A stretch of 5,378 nt of DNA from Natronomonas sp. (GTDB lineage Archaea; Halobacteriota; Halobacteria; Halobacteriales; Haloarculaceae), in the NCBI GenBank assembly GCA_007121575.1, contig SKKJ01000159.1:1-5378 (forward strand). Direction: 5' to 3'. The notes under the pieces are model-generated. The model saw nothing but the letters and a program-made list of their open reading frames with translations. It searched no databases and was not told the DNA's origin. Positions 1 to 5,378 of this stretch are shown here, in pieces (within the stretch, counting starts at the first letter, position 1; every line of letters starts with the position of its first letter). The position numbers and the translations under genes are program-made.

Positions 1-420
1 AACGAGCAGGACTTCCATGGAGTCTCCGGATAGACCGTGATTGCGCTGCCATCGGTCGCTCGGCTCGAACCGGCTGAGATTCGCGCCACGAACCTGTGTG
101 AACGACGAGAGCGCGTATCGTTCAGTCGACTCCCCTCGAAGCACGACGTCGAACTCGGAAATGTCGAGCCTTGCCCCACCGCGGTGTTCGAGTGTGACCT
201 GATCTTGCGTGGCGCTCCCGTGGAGATTTATCGTCGGTCCGGATTGATACTGGCTCATGACGTTCGCGGTCATCGCCACGCCGAGAACAACTGCAATCGT
301 GATGATGACTCCGGTCAGTATTATTACGCCGACGGTCTCGGACTGGGACCGCTCGGAGGACACAATCCCCTGGCGCGTCCTTGACCGCCGCCAGAGTGTA
401 ATCTGATAGAGGCGAGACAT
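1..420 (-). CDS. Archaeal type IV pilin-like protein, 3' end outside the window
   Basis: This open frame of 140 codons starts with ATG at 420 and has no stop before the window edge, so the C-terminus is missing. Residues 23-49 have the classic archaeal Pilin_N pattern: ERSQSETVG followed by a hydrophobic stretch (VIILTGVIITIAVVLGVAM). Archaeal prepilin peptidase (PibD/EppA) would be expected to cut between Ser25 and Gln26, leaving the hydrophobic helix to anchor or assemble the subunit. The remainder (about 60-140) looks like a small beta-rich outer domain (TQDQVTLEHRGG, LDISEFDVVLRG), typical of haloarchaeal pilin-like proteins that sit outside the cell. The 24-residue leader before the cut site is basic (RR, R, R), which supports the chosen start. 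The gene lies 12 bp downstream of the larger pilin-like gene and is probably co-transcribed with it. Whether it is a structural pilin, a minor pilin or a membrane-anchored pseudopilin cannot be told. Confidence 0.85.
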   Translation of the reverse strand, partial: MSRLYQITLWRRSRTRQGIVSSERSQSETVGVIILTGVIITIAVVLGVAMTANVMSQYQSGPTINLHGSATQDQVTLEHRGGARLDISEFDVVLRGESTERYALSSFTQVRGANLSRFEPSDRWQRNHGLSGDSMEVLLV

Positions 421-432
421 CGAAAAAGGCGT

Positions 433-1626
433 CTACAACCCCACGAAGTATACCGCGGACTGGCCCGTCTCGAGCTGGAGCGTAATGACGAACCAAGCGT
501 TCGTGCTCGGGTTTCGATTGAATTGCAGCTGTACGTTGGTCGTCGTTTCTCCATCGAGTATGATATCGGGATCAAACTCTTCGAAATTCCCGCCGACGGT
601 AAGCGTCGCGGAATCCGGTTCCCCGGCACGTCGGATGGTTGCCTCCGTCGGCTGGTTCTGCCCCGGGCTGTCGTAGAAGTTGATTCGACCCCGAGTAAAG
701 CGGTTCTGCCCGGCGGTGTTGTTGAACGTAAGTGTCACCGTAGATCCGCTCACGCTCTCGCTCTGGAGAGTGACATCGCCCGGTGCGGCGGGGTTGATAT
801 CGCCAGCACCGCCGCCACGTGGCGGCCCGGGCGTCTGGCCGATGCCGACAGGTCCGGCGTCGATCGCCCACTGGCCGTCGAGCGTCAGCGTCAGGTTTCG
901 GCCCTGGGGCCCGTCGCTGACGGTGATATCCCCAGGATCTAGTTCGTCGGCGAGGATCTCTTCCCACTGCGGTTCGGAGAGTTCTGTCGGTAATGTTACG
1001 ACAACATCCTCCCGTCTGCTCCGGTCGGTTAATCCGGCCTGAGGTTCTATCGCGATGGTTCGGGTACCGCTCTCGTCGAAGCGGTTCGGAACCGGAACGA
1101 TCTGTATCGTATTCCCTCGAATGAGACGCTGACCGGTCAGCGGGACGAACTCATCACCGAAGTCGTGATATGCCACTGAGTTCTCATACCGGAGTTCCCC
1201 AGCCCCGTCGTACTCGGAGTAGGAGGGCCGATAATTGACGATTCGAGAGTCGGTGATATCCCCGGGAAGCACGTCGTCGGTGATGTCGTCACCGCTTTGG
1301 GTCTCTACGACGATCGGGCGGGGCTCGTCGGTCTGAAACGATCCGCTGGGTGCCGGAGGATTGAGCGCCAAGAGTCGTGGCGGGAACTGCGTTCCCAGTT
1401 CCACTTCGGCGTATCCGTCTTGTCCGGTCGTATACGTCGAAAGCAATTCGTTCCGGACGCCCACCATGTCGCCTCCAACGCGTTGGTTGTGATTGAACTC
1501 CACCTCAGCGTTCTGGTTTGGAACGACGAACGCCTGATATGAGGCGAAAGCGGTAATCAAGATCGCAAAAAGAAGAATCGCGCCGACGAGGATGGACTGT
1601 GCACGATCATCAGCCCAAAATTTCAT
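433..1626 (-). CDS. Large pilin-like exported protein with type IV pilin N-terminus
   Basis: The 397-residue protein begins with a short leader and a class III signal-like motif, DDRAQSILVG (residues 6-15), followed by a hydrophobic helix (about 12-34). By analogy to other haloarchaeal pilins the cut would fall between Ala9 and Gln10. Next is a segment VVPNQNAEVEFNHNQ (34-48), then a long beta-rich ectodomain. A Gly/Pro-rich hinge (about 264-283, TPGPPRGGG) leads to a C-terminal domain of about 110 residues (from 284) with FNNTAGQNRFTRGRINFY (301-318), a pattern common in haloarchaeal secreted pilin-like proteins. Possible N-glycosylation sequons include NLT (244) and NNT (302). It is much longer than a typical pilin (100-200 residues), so it is more likely a minor pilin, pseudopilin or surface anchor than a filament subunit. 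It precedes the smaller pilin gene by 12 bp, as an operon leader, and has its own TATA box. The exact role is unknown. Confidence 0.85.
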   Translation of the reverse strand: MKFWADDRAQSILVGAILLFAILITAFASYQAFVVPNQNAEVEFNHNQRVGGDMVGVRNELLSTYTTGQDGYAEVELGTQFPPRLLALNPPAPSGSFQTDEPRPIVVETQSGDDITDDVLPGDITDSRIVNYRPSYSEYDGAGELRYENSVAYHDFGDEFVPLTGQRLIRGNTIQIVPVPNRFDESGTRTIAIEPQAGLTDRSRREDVVVTLPTELSEPQWEEILADELDPGDITVSDGPQGRNLTLTLDGQWAIDAGPVGIGQTPGPPRGGGAGDINPAAPGDVTLQSESVSGSTVTLTFNNTAGQNRFTRGRINFYDSPGQNQPTEATIRRAGEPDSATLTVGGNFEEFDPDIILDGETTTNVQLQFNRNPSTNAWFVITLQLETGQSAVYFVGL

Positions 1627-1645
1627 AGCAGAACAATGAGACTCT

Positions 1646-1655
1646 GGGATAAAAA
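1646..1655 (-). promoter_or_regulatory. TATA box for the pilin-like operon
   Basis: On the minus strand the sequence TTTTTATCCC lies 20-29 bp before the ATG at 1626, the spacing expected for a leaderless archaeal transcript. It sits only 8 bp past the DUF2150 stop codon, so its T-run could also help end the upstream transcript. No ribosome binding site is seen before the ATG, which fits leaderless initiation. Confidence 0.6.
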
Positions 1656-1663
1656 CGTACGCC

Positions 1664-2245
1664 TTATTCGTCTTCTTCGACGACGGACGGGTCCGCGAGA
1701 GCGTGTCCCAGCGAATCGAGACCGTTGATCCAATCGGCGACGAGTCCGTACTCGATCTCTTCTGCGACGCTCATCGGGAGCTCTTCGCCGTCGATGATGC
1801 GTGTCCCTGCCTGCACACAGTGTGCGAGAGCGGTTTCGAGATCCTCCGATTCGGATTCGGCCGCCGCCGCGGCTCGGAGGTGATCTTCGACCGTCCCCTC
1901 GGACGGTCCACCGAGGATATACTCTTCGGCGCTGTACAGCGCACAGACGAGCGACGTTTGGATTCCGTCGACGAGCGTGAGCTTTTCTTCGTCATCGATA
2001 TCGACCTCGGAAAGAACGATCTCTCTGACGCGACCGAGCTCGGCCGTGACCGCATCGGCGTCGTCGAATTCGCCGTCTTCGTAGTCCCTGAGTATCTTCG
2101 CAACCGCGATCGTCGCATCGTCGAGCAGGTTGAAAAATAACCGCGCGGAGTCGTCGCTTTCGGGATCGATATCCTCCTCTCGGAGACGGTCTAACCAGTT
2201 GTTCCACCGTTCTTCTGTGTAATATTCGCCGGGAGGCGTACTCAT
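1664..2245 (-). CDS. DUF2150 family protein (acidic haloarchaeal protein)
   Basis: This 193-residue protein is extremely acidic and has no signal peptide or membrane segment, so it is expected in the cytoplasm. I recognise it as a DUF2150 protein by its opening STPPGEYYTEERWNNWLDRL (2-21), the central EIVLSEVDIDDEEKLTLVDG region (about 76-95), and the tail with IIDGEELPMSVAEEIEYGLV followed by DWINGLDSLGHAL. The length is about usual for the family as I recall it. It looks largely alpha-helical. The function of the family is not known and no catalytic motif is evident. The start at 2245 is supported by the conserved N-terminus beginning right there. The gene sits 67 bp downstream of the thiamine-binding protein gene on the same strand and has a possible TATA-like element of its own. 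It is followed, after 37 bp, by the separately promoted pilin-like gene, with which no functional link is evident. Confidence 0.88.
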   Translation of the reverse strand: MSTPPGEYYTEERWNNWLDRLREEDIDPESDDSARLFFNLLDDATIAVAKILRDYEDGEFDDADAVTAELGRVREIVLSEVDIDDEEKLTLVDGIQTSLVCALYSAEEYILGGPSEGTVEDHLRAAAAAESESEDLETALAHCVQAGTRIIDGEELPMSVAEEIEYGLVADWINGLDSLGHALADPSVVEEDE

Positions 2246-2268
2246 GTCCGAAGATATCGGGTGCCGGG

Positions 2269-2280
2269 GGATATGCCTTT
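2269..2280 (-). promoter_or_regulatory. Possible TATA element for the DUF2150 gene
   Basis: The minus-strand sequence AAAGGCATATCC is centred about 28-30 bp before the ATG at 2245, with a purine-rich stretch just upstream (AAGGAAAAGG) that could be a BRE. The match to a haloarchaeal TATA box is modest. If it is real, DUF2150 can be transcribed without the thiamine-binding gene. Confidence 0.35.
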
Positions 2281-2312
2281 TCCTTGCCGTTCATCGCGCG
2301 AGATGAGGCCCA

Positions 2313-2624
2313 TTATCGTTCTTTGTGTGCCTCACGACCGAGCTCCCGCTCGACGGCTTCCACTTTCTCTCTCGCGCGTTTCGTACTCGCCCGCTTGTCA
2401 TCGATCTTCAAAAACGTGCTGACTCGATCTGCATCGACCGCTTTGTGCGCGGCCCCGACCGCGGCGAGAAGCGTGTCGATATCGTCGGCTTCGATGACGG
2501 TTCCCATGGGATTTGTCTCATACGAAACGTCGAACTCATCGAGCGCCTCGACGGCGGCCGCGACTTCGCTCGCCATGCTGTCTTCGATCACCGGTGCCAC
2601 GCTCAAGAGTGCGATTACGCTCAT
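2313..2624 (-). CDS. MTH1187-family thiamine-binding protein (PF01910)
   Basis: The protein has 103 residues when started at the ATG at 2624. The reading frame is open further upstream, to 2810, but the family begins directly with MSVIALLSVAPV, and the upstream extension (Cys, Arg and Phe rich) looks non-coding, so the shorter start is chosen. Diagnostic segments are SVAPV (8-12), VSYETNPMGTVIEA (33-46) and FLKIDDKR (71-78). They match the small MTH1187/YkoF-like family of ferredoxin-fold proteins known to bind thiamine or its pyrimidine part and to form oligomers. Length is normal (about 100). The C-terminus is a charged helix (KRAREKVEAVERELGREAHKER). The protein should be cytosolic. No thiamine synthesis or transport gene is beside it, so context adds nothing about its ligand. 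The region upstream (2625-2785) is shared with the divergent hydrolase gene. Confidence 0.9.
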   Translation of the reverse strand: MSVIALLSVAPVIEDSMASEVAAAVEALDEFDVSYETNPMGTVIEADDIDTLLAAVGAAHKAVDADRVSTFLKIDDKRASTKRAREKVEAVERELGREAHKER

Positions 2625-2750
2625 GAACGAACAACGTGGTCCGATCACATAGAGATTGGTACGCCCGAGATCGATATCTCGACGTTGGTACATCCGAAAT
2701 GAGCACGTCGGCGTTTGCATCGTCAACACCGCTGCAAACAGATTTCGGCG

Positions 2751-2760
2751 TAAAATATTA
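2751..2760 (+). promoter_or_regulatory. TATA box for the epoxide hydrolase-like gene
   Basis: TAAAATATTA is the most AT-rich stretch in the 161-bp divergent intergenic region. It is centred about 31 bp before the ATG at 2786, giving a predicted transcript start only a few bases before the start codon. It is nearly symmetric, so it could in principle act on the other strand, but it lies about 127 bp from the minus-strand gene start. Confidence 0.6.
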
Positions 2761-2785
2761 GAAAACCGGAGAGTACTCACGAGAC

Positions 2786-3682
2786 ATGAGTCGCGAAACC
2801 GCTGGTGCACGCCTCCAACGGCGGCGAATCGAGGCGAACGGACTGTCGTTCGAGTGTCTATACACCGGCGATGGCGACCGCTTGGCGCTTTGTCTACACG
2901 GCTTTCCGGATAACGCCGGTTCGATGGAGCCGATCATGTGGCGACTCGCAGACGAGGGATTCACCGCAGTCGCCCCGTTCATGCGCGGTTACGCGCCAAC
3001 CGATTCGGCGCCGGATGGGGACTACTCCGGCAGCACGCTCGGGCGGGATGCGGTCGAACTCGCCAGTGCGCTCGAAACGGAGTTCGACACCGACGATGCC
3101 GCCCTCATCGGCCATGATTGGGGTGCAGCAGCCACCTACGCTGCCGAGTGGATCGATTCAGAGGCCTTCTCGAAGCTCGTTACCCTCGCCGTTCCGCCGG
3201 GATTCACGCCGCTACTGTACGAACATCGCCGGCAGATACTCCGAAGCTGGTATATGTGGTTATTCCAACTGCCCGACGTTCCCGAACGGGCACTTCGGTG
3301 GCGAAACTTCGCGTTGATCGAGTTCTTGTGGGGACTGTGGAGTCCCGGTTGGGACTATCCAGACTCACGAATCAACGACGTCAAGGAGACGTTCCGCGCC
3401 GAGGGAACCGTCGAAAACGCCTTGCAGTACTATCGAGAGACCATGGAACTACCGGTTTCGATCAAAGGAGCGCGTCCATCGCTCGACGACGTCCCGTCAA
3501 TCCAGACGCCAACGCTCGTTATCAGTGGGGAAAAGGACGGATGTATCGGACCGGCACTGTTCGAACACGTCGATGAGGTCATCGACGAGTGTCGAGTTGT
3601 GCGCGTTTCGAATGCAGGACATTTCGTGCATCAAGAGCGACCGGACGTTGTCGGTGATGAGATTGTGGCGTTTTTACAGTGA
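2786..3682 (+). CDS. Alpha/beta-hydrolase, epoxide hydrolase type
   Basis: The 298-residue protein has a complete alpha/beta-hydrolase layout. HGFPD (38-42) supplies the HGxP oxyanion-hole motif. GHDWG (109-113) carries the nucleophile Asp111. Asp251 in GEKDG and His279 in NAGHF complete the triad. Asp as nucleophile restricts it to epoxide hydrolases and haloalkane or haloacetate dehalogenases. In the cap domain, Tyr156 in YMWLFQLPDVPE aligns by eye with the first ring-opening tyrosine of soluble epoxide hydrolases (YQLYFQEPGV), and Tyr216 in ALQYYRE aligns with the second (LNWYR). This favours epoxide hydrolysis to a diol over dehalogenation. There is no signal peptide, so it is likely cytosolic. 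The ATG at 2786 is supported by the TATA box upstream. The gene is followed after 87 bp by an aminotransferase on the same strand. The physiological substrate is unknown. Low-confidence alternatives are a dehalogenase or an esterase-like paralogue. Confidence 0.85.
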   Translation: MSRETAGARLQRRRIEANGLSFECLYTGDGDRLALCLHGFPDNAGSMEPIMWRLADEGFTAVAPFMRGYAPTDSAPDGDYSGSTLGRDAVELASALETEFDTDDAALIGHDWGAAATYAAEWIDSEAFSKLVTLAVPPGFTPLLYEHRRQILRSWYMWLFQLPDVPERALRWRNFALIEFLWGLWSPGWDYPDSRINDVKETFRAEGTVENALQYYRETMELPVSIKGARPSLDDVPSIQTPTLVISGEKDGCIGPALFEHVDEVIDECRVVRVSNAGHFVHQERPDVVGDEIVAFLQ

Positions 3683-3769
3683 AAAGACTCGTCGAGCGAC
3701 ATCGGTAGAATTGTCGAGGGGGATGAGTACCTCCAACGCCCCAACAGTCATTGTACTCGCTGAACGACG

Positions 3770-5086
3770 ATGGGTATGGAACAAGATACCACACCGACCG
3801 AGAAATCGTCGAGCCGCAAACTCCACGAAGACGCCTGTTCAGTGTTCCCCGGGGGCGTCTCACATAACGTCCGCGCTACTGAACCATATCCGATTTATAT
3901 CGAACGGACCGACGGCCCGTTCGTTTACGACGTCGATGGAAACCTATACGTCGATTTCTGGAACAACCACGCTGCGAGTCTGCTCGGGCATACGCCCGAT
4001 CCGGTGGTCGACGCGGTTCAGTCACAGGCCGCGGATGGACTTCATTACGGGGCCATGAACGAACCGACACTCGAACTGGGCATGAAAATACTCGAACACG
4101 TTCCCACGGCCGAACGCGTCCGATTCTGTGCGTCCGGCACCGAGGCGACGATGTATGCCGTGCGTCTCGCGCGCGCATACACCGGTAACGATCGTATACT
4201 CAAAGTCGAGGGGGGTTGGCACGGCGCGAACAGCGATCTCGCGATCGGCGTCCATCCGCCGTTCGATCAGCCGACGACGCACGGTCTGCCACCGAACATC
4301 GACGAGTCGTGTTTGACGTTCGAAGAGAACAACCACGAGGCAGTGATCGATCTCGTCGAAGCGAACCGAGGGGAGATCGCGGGGCTGATCATCGATCCAC
4401 GAAAAGGCGGGACGGAACCGACAGCGGCGTTCCTCGAGTTGCTGTCCGATCTCGCCGAGGACGAAGGGTTTCTGTTGATATTCGACGAGGTGGTTACCGG
4501 CTTTCGGGTCTCGCCCGGTTCGTACCAAGAGCGGGTCGGTATCACCCCCGATCTGACGACGTTGGGGAAGGTCATCGGCGGGGGAATGCCGGTCGGTGCG
4601 CTCTGTGGCCGGGCAGATATTTTCGAACCGGCCAAACCAAACGCACCACCGGAAACTCGGGTACTCGCCGGCGGAGGAACGTTCAGCGCCAATCCGATGA
4701 CAGCGGTTGCCGGACTCGCCACGATCGAGGTCCTCGAATCCGAACCGGTTTATGAGCACACCGAGCGATTAGCGGAACGGCTCCGTGACGGTCTCGATTC
4801 AATGTTCGAAAAAGAGGGTGTGACCGGTGAGGCTCTCGGATTCAGTTCGCTCATCCATCCGGCGTTCAACGCGGCTGGACCGATCGAATCGCTTACTGAC
4901 GCGAAAACGATGGTCGACCACCAGGCGGCCGAGGAATTTTGCGAGCGACTCTACGAACACGGCTACTACACCAGTCCCGGGAGCATGTGGAACGTCTCGT
5001 TCGCGCATACCGACGAGCATATCGACGGCGTCCTTGAGGCATCCCGTGACGTGATCCGGGAACTGAAAGACGACGGACATCTGTAG
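3770..5086 (+). CDS. Class III PLP-dependent aminotransferase, GSA aminomutase-like
   Basis: This 438-residue protein is a fold-type I, class III PLP enzyme. Visible parts are FPGGVSHNVRA (26-36), SGTEATMYAVRLARAYTG (122-139) for phosphate binding, GGWHG (148-152) with Trp150 in the ring-stacking position, FDEV (238-241) with Asp239 for the pyridine nitrogen, Lys267 in TLGKVIGGGMPVGA as the Schiff-base lysine, and GGTFSANP (302-309) with Thr304. Overall it resembles glutamate-1-semialdehyde 2,1-aminomutase (HemL). However, the EPxxGNMG segment of true HemL is replaced by IDPRKGGTEP (208-217), and the Cys-rich insert I recall in haloarchaeal HemL is absent. It is therefore more likely a paralogue, perhaps a beta- or other amino acid transaminase, and hemL is not assigned. 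An in-frame TGA at 3761 limits the start to ATG 3770 or ATG 3776. No TATA or Shine-Dalgarno sequence precedes it, which suggests read-through from the hydrolase gene. Confidence 0.85.
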   Translation: MGMEQDTTPTEKSSSRKLHEDACSVFPGGVSHNVRATEPYPIYIERTDGPFVYDVDGNLYVDFWNNHAASLLGHTPDPVVDAVQSQAADGLHYGAMNEPTLELGMKILEHVPTAERVRFCASGTEATMYAVRLARAYTGNDRILKVEGGWHGANSDLAIGVHPPFDQPTTHGLPPNIDESCLTFEENNHEAVIDLVEANRGEIAGLIIDPRKGGTEPTAAFLELLSDLAEDEGFLLIFDEVVTGFRVSPGSYQERVGITPDLTTLGKVIGGGMPVGALCGRADIFEPAKPNAPPETRVLAGGGTFSANPMTAVAGLATIEVLESEPVYEHTERLAERLRDGLDSMFEKEGVTGEALGFSSLIHPAFNAAGPIESLTDAKTMVDHQAAEEFCERLYEHGYYTSPGSMWNVSFAHTDEHIDGVLEASRDVIRELKDDGHL

Positions 5087-5113
5087 CGCGGCGAGAACAA
5101 GAATCGACCAACA

Positions 5114-5152
5114 ATGTCTAACAATACTGGACGTGAGCGATTTACATCCTGA
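5114..5152 (+). pseudogene. Possible 5' relic of a disrupted gene (12 codons)
   Basis: An ATG 27 bp after the aminotransferase stop opens a 12-codon frame, MSNNTGRERFTS, ended by TGA at 5150. The peptide looks like the start of many haloarchaeal cytosolic proteins. Past the stop the same frame reads DDKVPPK up to the proposed element end at about 5173. A plausible reading is the beginning of a third gene in the plus-strand cluster that was cut by the insertion and then acquired a stop. It could equally be chance, because it is very short and has no promoter or ribosome binding site. Confidence 0.2.
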
Positions 5153-5182
5153 GATGACAAGGTCCCCCCGAAATTGACATCC

Positions 5183-5204
5183 TCCTCCGCGTGAACGCGG
5201 AGGA
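5183..5204 (-). other. Right-end hairpin of the IS200/IS605-like element
   Basis: TCCTCCGCG (5183-5191) pairs perfectly with CGCGGAGGA (5196-5204) across a 4-base loop, giving a 9-bp stem. It lies between the tnpB-like stop and the GGATGTCAA end motif. In IS200/IS605 elements such subterminal hairpins are recognised as single-stranded DNA by the TnpA transposase and, as RNA, form part of the omega-RNA scaffold. It lacks a following T-run on the plus strand, so a role as terminator for the aminotransferase gene is not favoured. Confidence 0.6.
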
Positions 5205-5225
5205 ATTCCGACCGCAATTGGGATC

Positions 5226-5309
5226 TTAGGGTTTGCACTCTACCACTTGTTCTTCCGGTTGGAATCCGCTGGACAAGTCGTGAAGGTAGACTGCTGGCTG
5301 TGCCAACCT
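5226..5309 (-). pseudogene. TnpB-like C-terminal tail, frame broken upstream
   Basis: The minus-strand frame ending with TAA at 5226-5228 is open for 27 codons and reads RLAQPAVYLHDL followed by SSGFQPEEQVVECKP. The peptide looks like real coding sequence rather than a shadow, and its stop is about 20 bp before the right-end hairpin, where tnpB normally stops. Upstream, an in-frame TGA at 5310-5312 falls exactly in the 6-bp insert between the two repeat copies. In copy 2 the same words recur (LAQPAVYLHDL ... GFQPEEQVV), then shift frame because the period is 70 bp. So the tail is broken by the duplication or by misassembly. None of the TnpB catalytic or zinc-finger parts are in the window, so the family call rests on position and on the adjacent hairpin. 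It would belong to the IS1341-type RNA-guided nuclease family. Confidence 0.4.
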
Positions 5310-5378
5310 TCACGACTTGTTCTTCCGGTTGGAATCCGCTGGACAAGTCGTGAAGGTAGACTGCTGGCTGTGCCAACC
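5245..5378. repeat. Direct repeat, 64 bp exact, 70-bp period
   Basis: Bases 5245-5308 and 5315-5378 are identical over all 64 positions (both begin ACTTGTTCTTCCGG and end GTGCCAACC) and are separated by the 6 bases TTCACG. The match stops on the left at 5244 (C against G) and runs exactly to the last base of the window, so more copies may follow. The period is not a multiple of three and breaks the minus-strand tnpB-like frame. The spacer is too short and the unit too long for a CRISPR array. Confidence 0.95.
5306..5357. repeat. Perfect 15-bp inverted repeat across the duplication junction
   Basis: ACCTTCACGACTTGT (5306-5320) is the exact reverse complement of ACAAGTCGTGAAGGT (5343-5357), with 22 bases between the arms. 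The loop itself contains a small hairpin, TTCC-GGTT-GGAA (5324-5335). In copy 1 the corresponding left arm is only ACTTGT (5245-5250), pairing with ACAAGT (5273-5278). The long left arm therefore exists only because of the 6-bp insert TTCACG between the copies. Confidence 0.9.

Larger units (their letters stand above)
5174..5378 (-). mobile_element. Partial IS200/IS605 (IS1341-type) element, right end
   Basis: Read on the minus strand, the region has the order expected at the right end of a tnpB-bearing IS200/IS605 element: a protein-like reading frame ending in TAA (5226-5228), about 20 bp of spacer, a strong GC hairpin (5183-5204), and then GAGGATGTCAA ending at 5174. That hairpin plus GGATGTCAA layout is one I associate with IS1341-type right ends. 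In these elements the same region supplies the 3' scaffold of the tnpB-associated guide RNA (omega-RNA), and flanking DNA immediately beyond the end acts as guide. Here that flank would be the minus-strand sequence from 5173 leftward. The rest of the element, including the left end, most of tnpB and any tnpA, lies outside the window or is absent. The element boundary is inferred, not proven. Confidence 0.5.

Noticed and set aside
523..942. 139-codon plus-strand open frame opposite the large pilin-like gene
   Set aside because: It is antisense to a protein with a clear pilin N-terminus, and it has no promoter and no recognisable domain.
2646..2653. TATA box (TCTATGTG on minus) for the thiamine-binding gene
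   Set aside because: Position is suitable, about 26 bp before the ATG, but the match is too weak to list as a feature.
2625..2810. Longer start for the thiamine-binding protein (ATG at 2810)
   Set aside because: The extra 62 residues overlap the hydrolase gene start and its TATA box and have unlikely composition. The family begins at MSVIALLSVAPV.
2786..3682. Haloalkane or haloacetate dehalogenase
   Set aside because: The Asp nucleophile alone allows this, but both cap tyrosines of epoxide hydrolases appear to be present, so the epoxide hydrolase type is favoured.
3724..4058. Plus-strand frame opening after GAGGGGG at ATG 3724
   Set aside because: The purine run resembles a ribosome binding site, but the frame runs out of phase into the well-supported aminotransferase gene and its peptide is Arg/Ser/Thr-rich, typical of a shadow frame.
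4022..4759. 245-codon minus-strand open frame opposite the aminotransferase
   Set aside because: It is fully antisense to a gene with clear family motifs, and its Arg- and Cys-containing composition is typical of antisense frames in GC-rich haloarchaeal genes.
5183..5204. Intrinsic terminator for the aminotransferase gene
   Set aside because: The stem is followed by AATTCC and not by a T-run, and archaeal termination mainly depends on T-tracts. The adjacent end motif fits a transposon end better.
5245..5378. Start of a CRISPR array
   Set aside because: The repeated unit is 64 bp with only 6 bp between copies, and the block looks protein-coding on the minus strand. It does not fit repeat and spacer sizes of any CRISPR type.

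Overview
The window looks like haloarchaeal chromosome. Two adjacent genes encode proteins with archaeal type IV pilin N-termini, and one gene encodes a very acidic protein of a haloarchaeal family (DUF2150). The proteins are generally rich in Asp and Glu, and start codons lie about 25-30 bp downstream of TATA-like boxes with no Shine-Dalgarno sequence, as expected for leaderless archaeal transcripts. The genus cannot be assigned from this sequence.

Left half, minus strand, read right to left: a small MTH1187-type thiamine-binding protein (2313-2624), a DUF2150 protein (1664-2245), a 397-residue pilin-like surface protein (433-1626), and a second pilin-like protein (1-420) that runs off the left edge. 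The two pilin-like genes are 12 bp apart and read as one operon. Their promoter appears to be a TATA box placed just after the DUF2150 stop codon.

Right half, plus strand: an alpha/beta-hydrolase of the epoxide hydrolase type (2786-3682) with an intact catalytic triad, both cap tyrosines and a clear TATA box. An 87-bp gap separates it from a class III PLP-dependent aminotransferase of the glutamate-1-semialdehyde aminomutase-like group (3770-5086). The two may be co-transcribed, but no pathway can be named from the sequence. A divergent promoter region (2625-2785) separates them from the minus-strand genes.

Right end, 5087-5378: no complete gene. I read it as one end of an IS200/IS605 (IS1341-type) element on the minus strand. 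It has a tnpB-like C-terminal reading frame ending at 5226, then a 9-bp-stem hairpin and a GAGGATGTCAA right-end motif at about 5174. A 64-bp segment of the tnpB-like tail is repeated exactly (period 70 bp), breaks the reading frame, creates a perfect 15-bp inverted repeat, and stops exactly at the window edge. This is either a fold-back template-switch duplication or an assembly artefact in a multicopy element. A 12-codon start of a gene (5114-5152) lies just outside the element end and may be a relic of an interrupted gene.

I do not see a clear new multi-gene system. The most interesting items are the element end with its palindromic duplication and the atypical aminotransferase beside the epoxide hydrolase.
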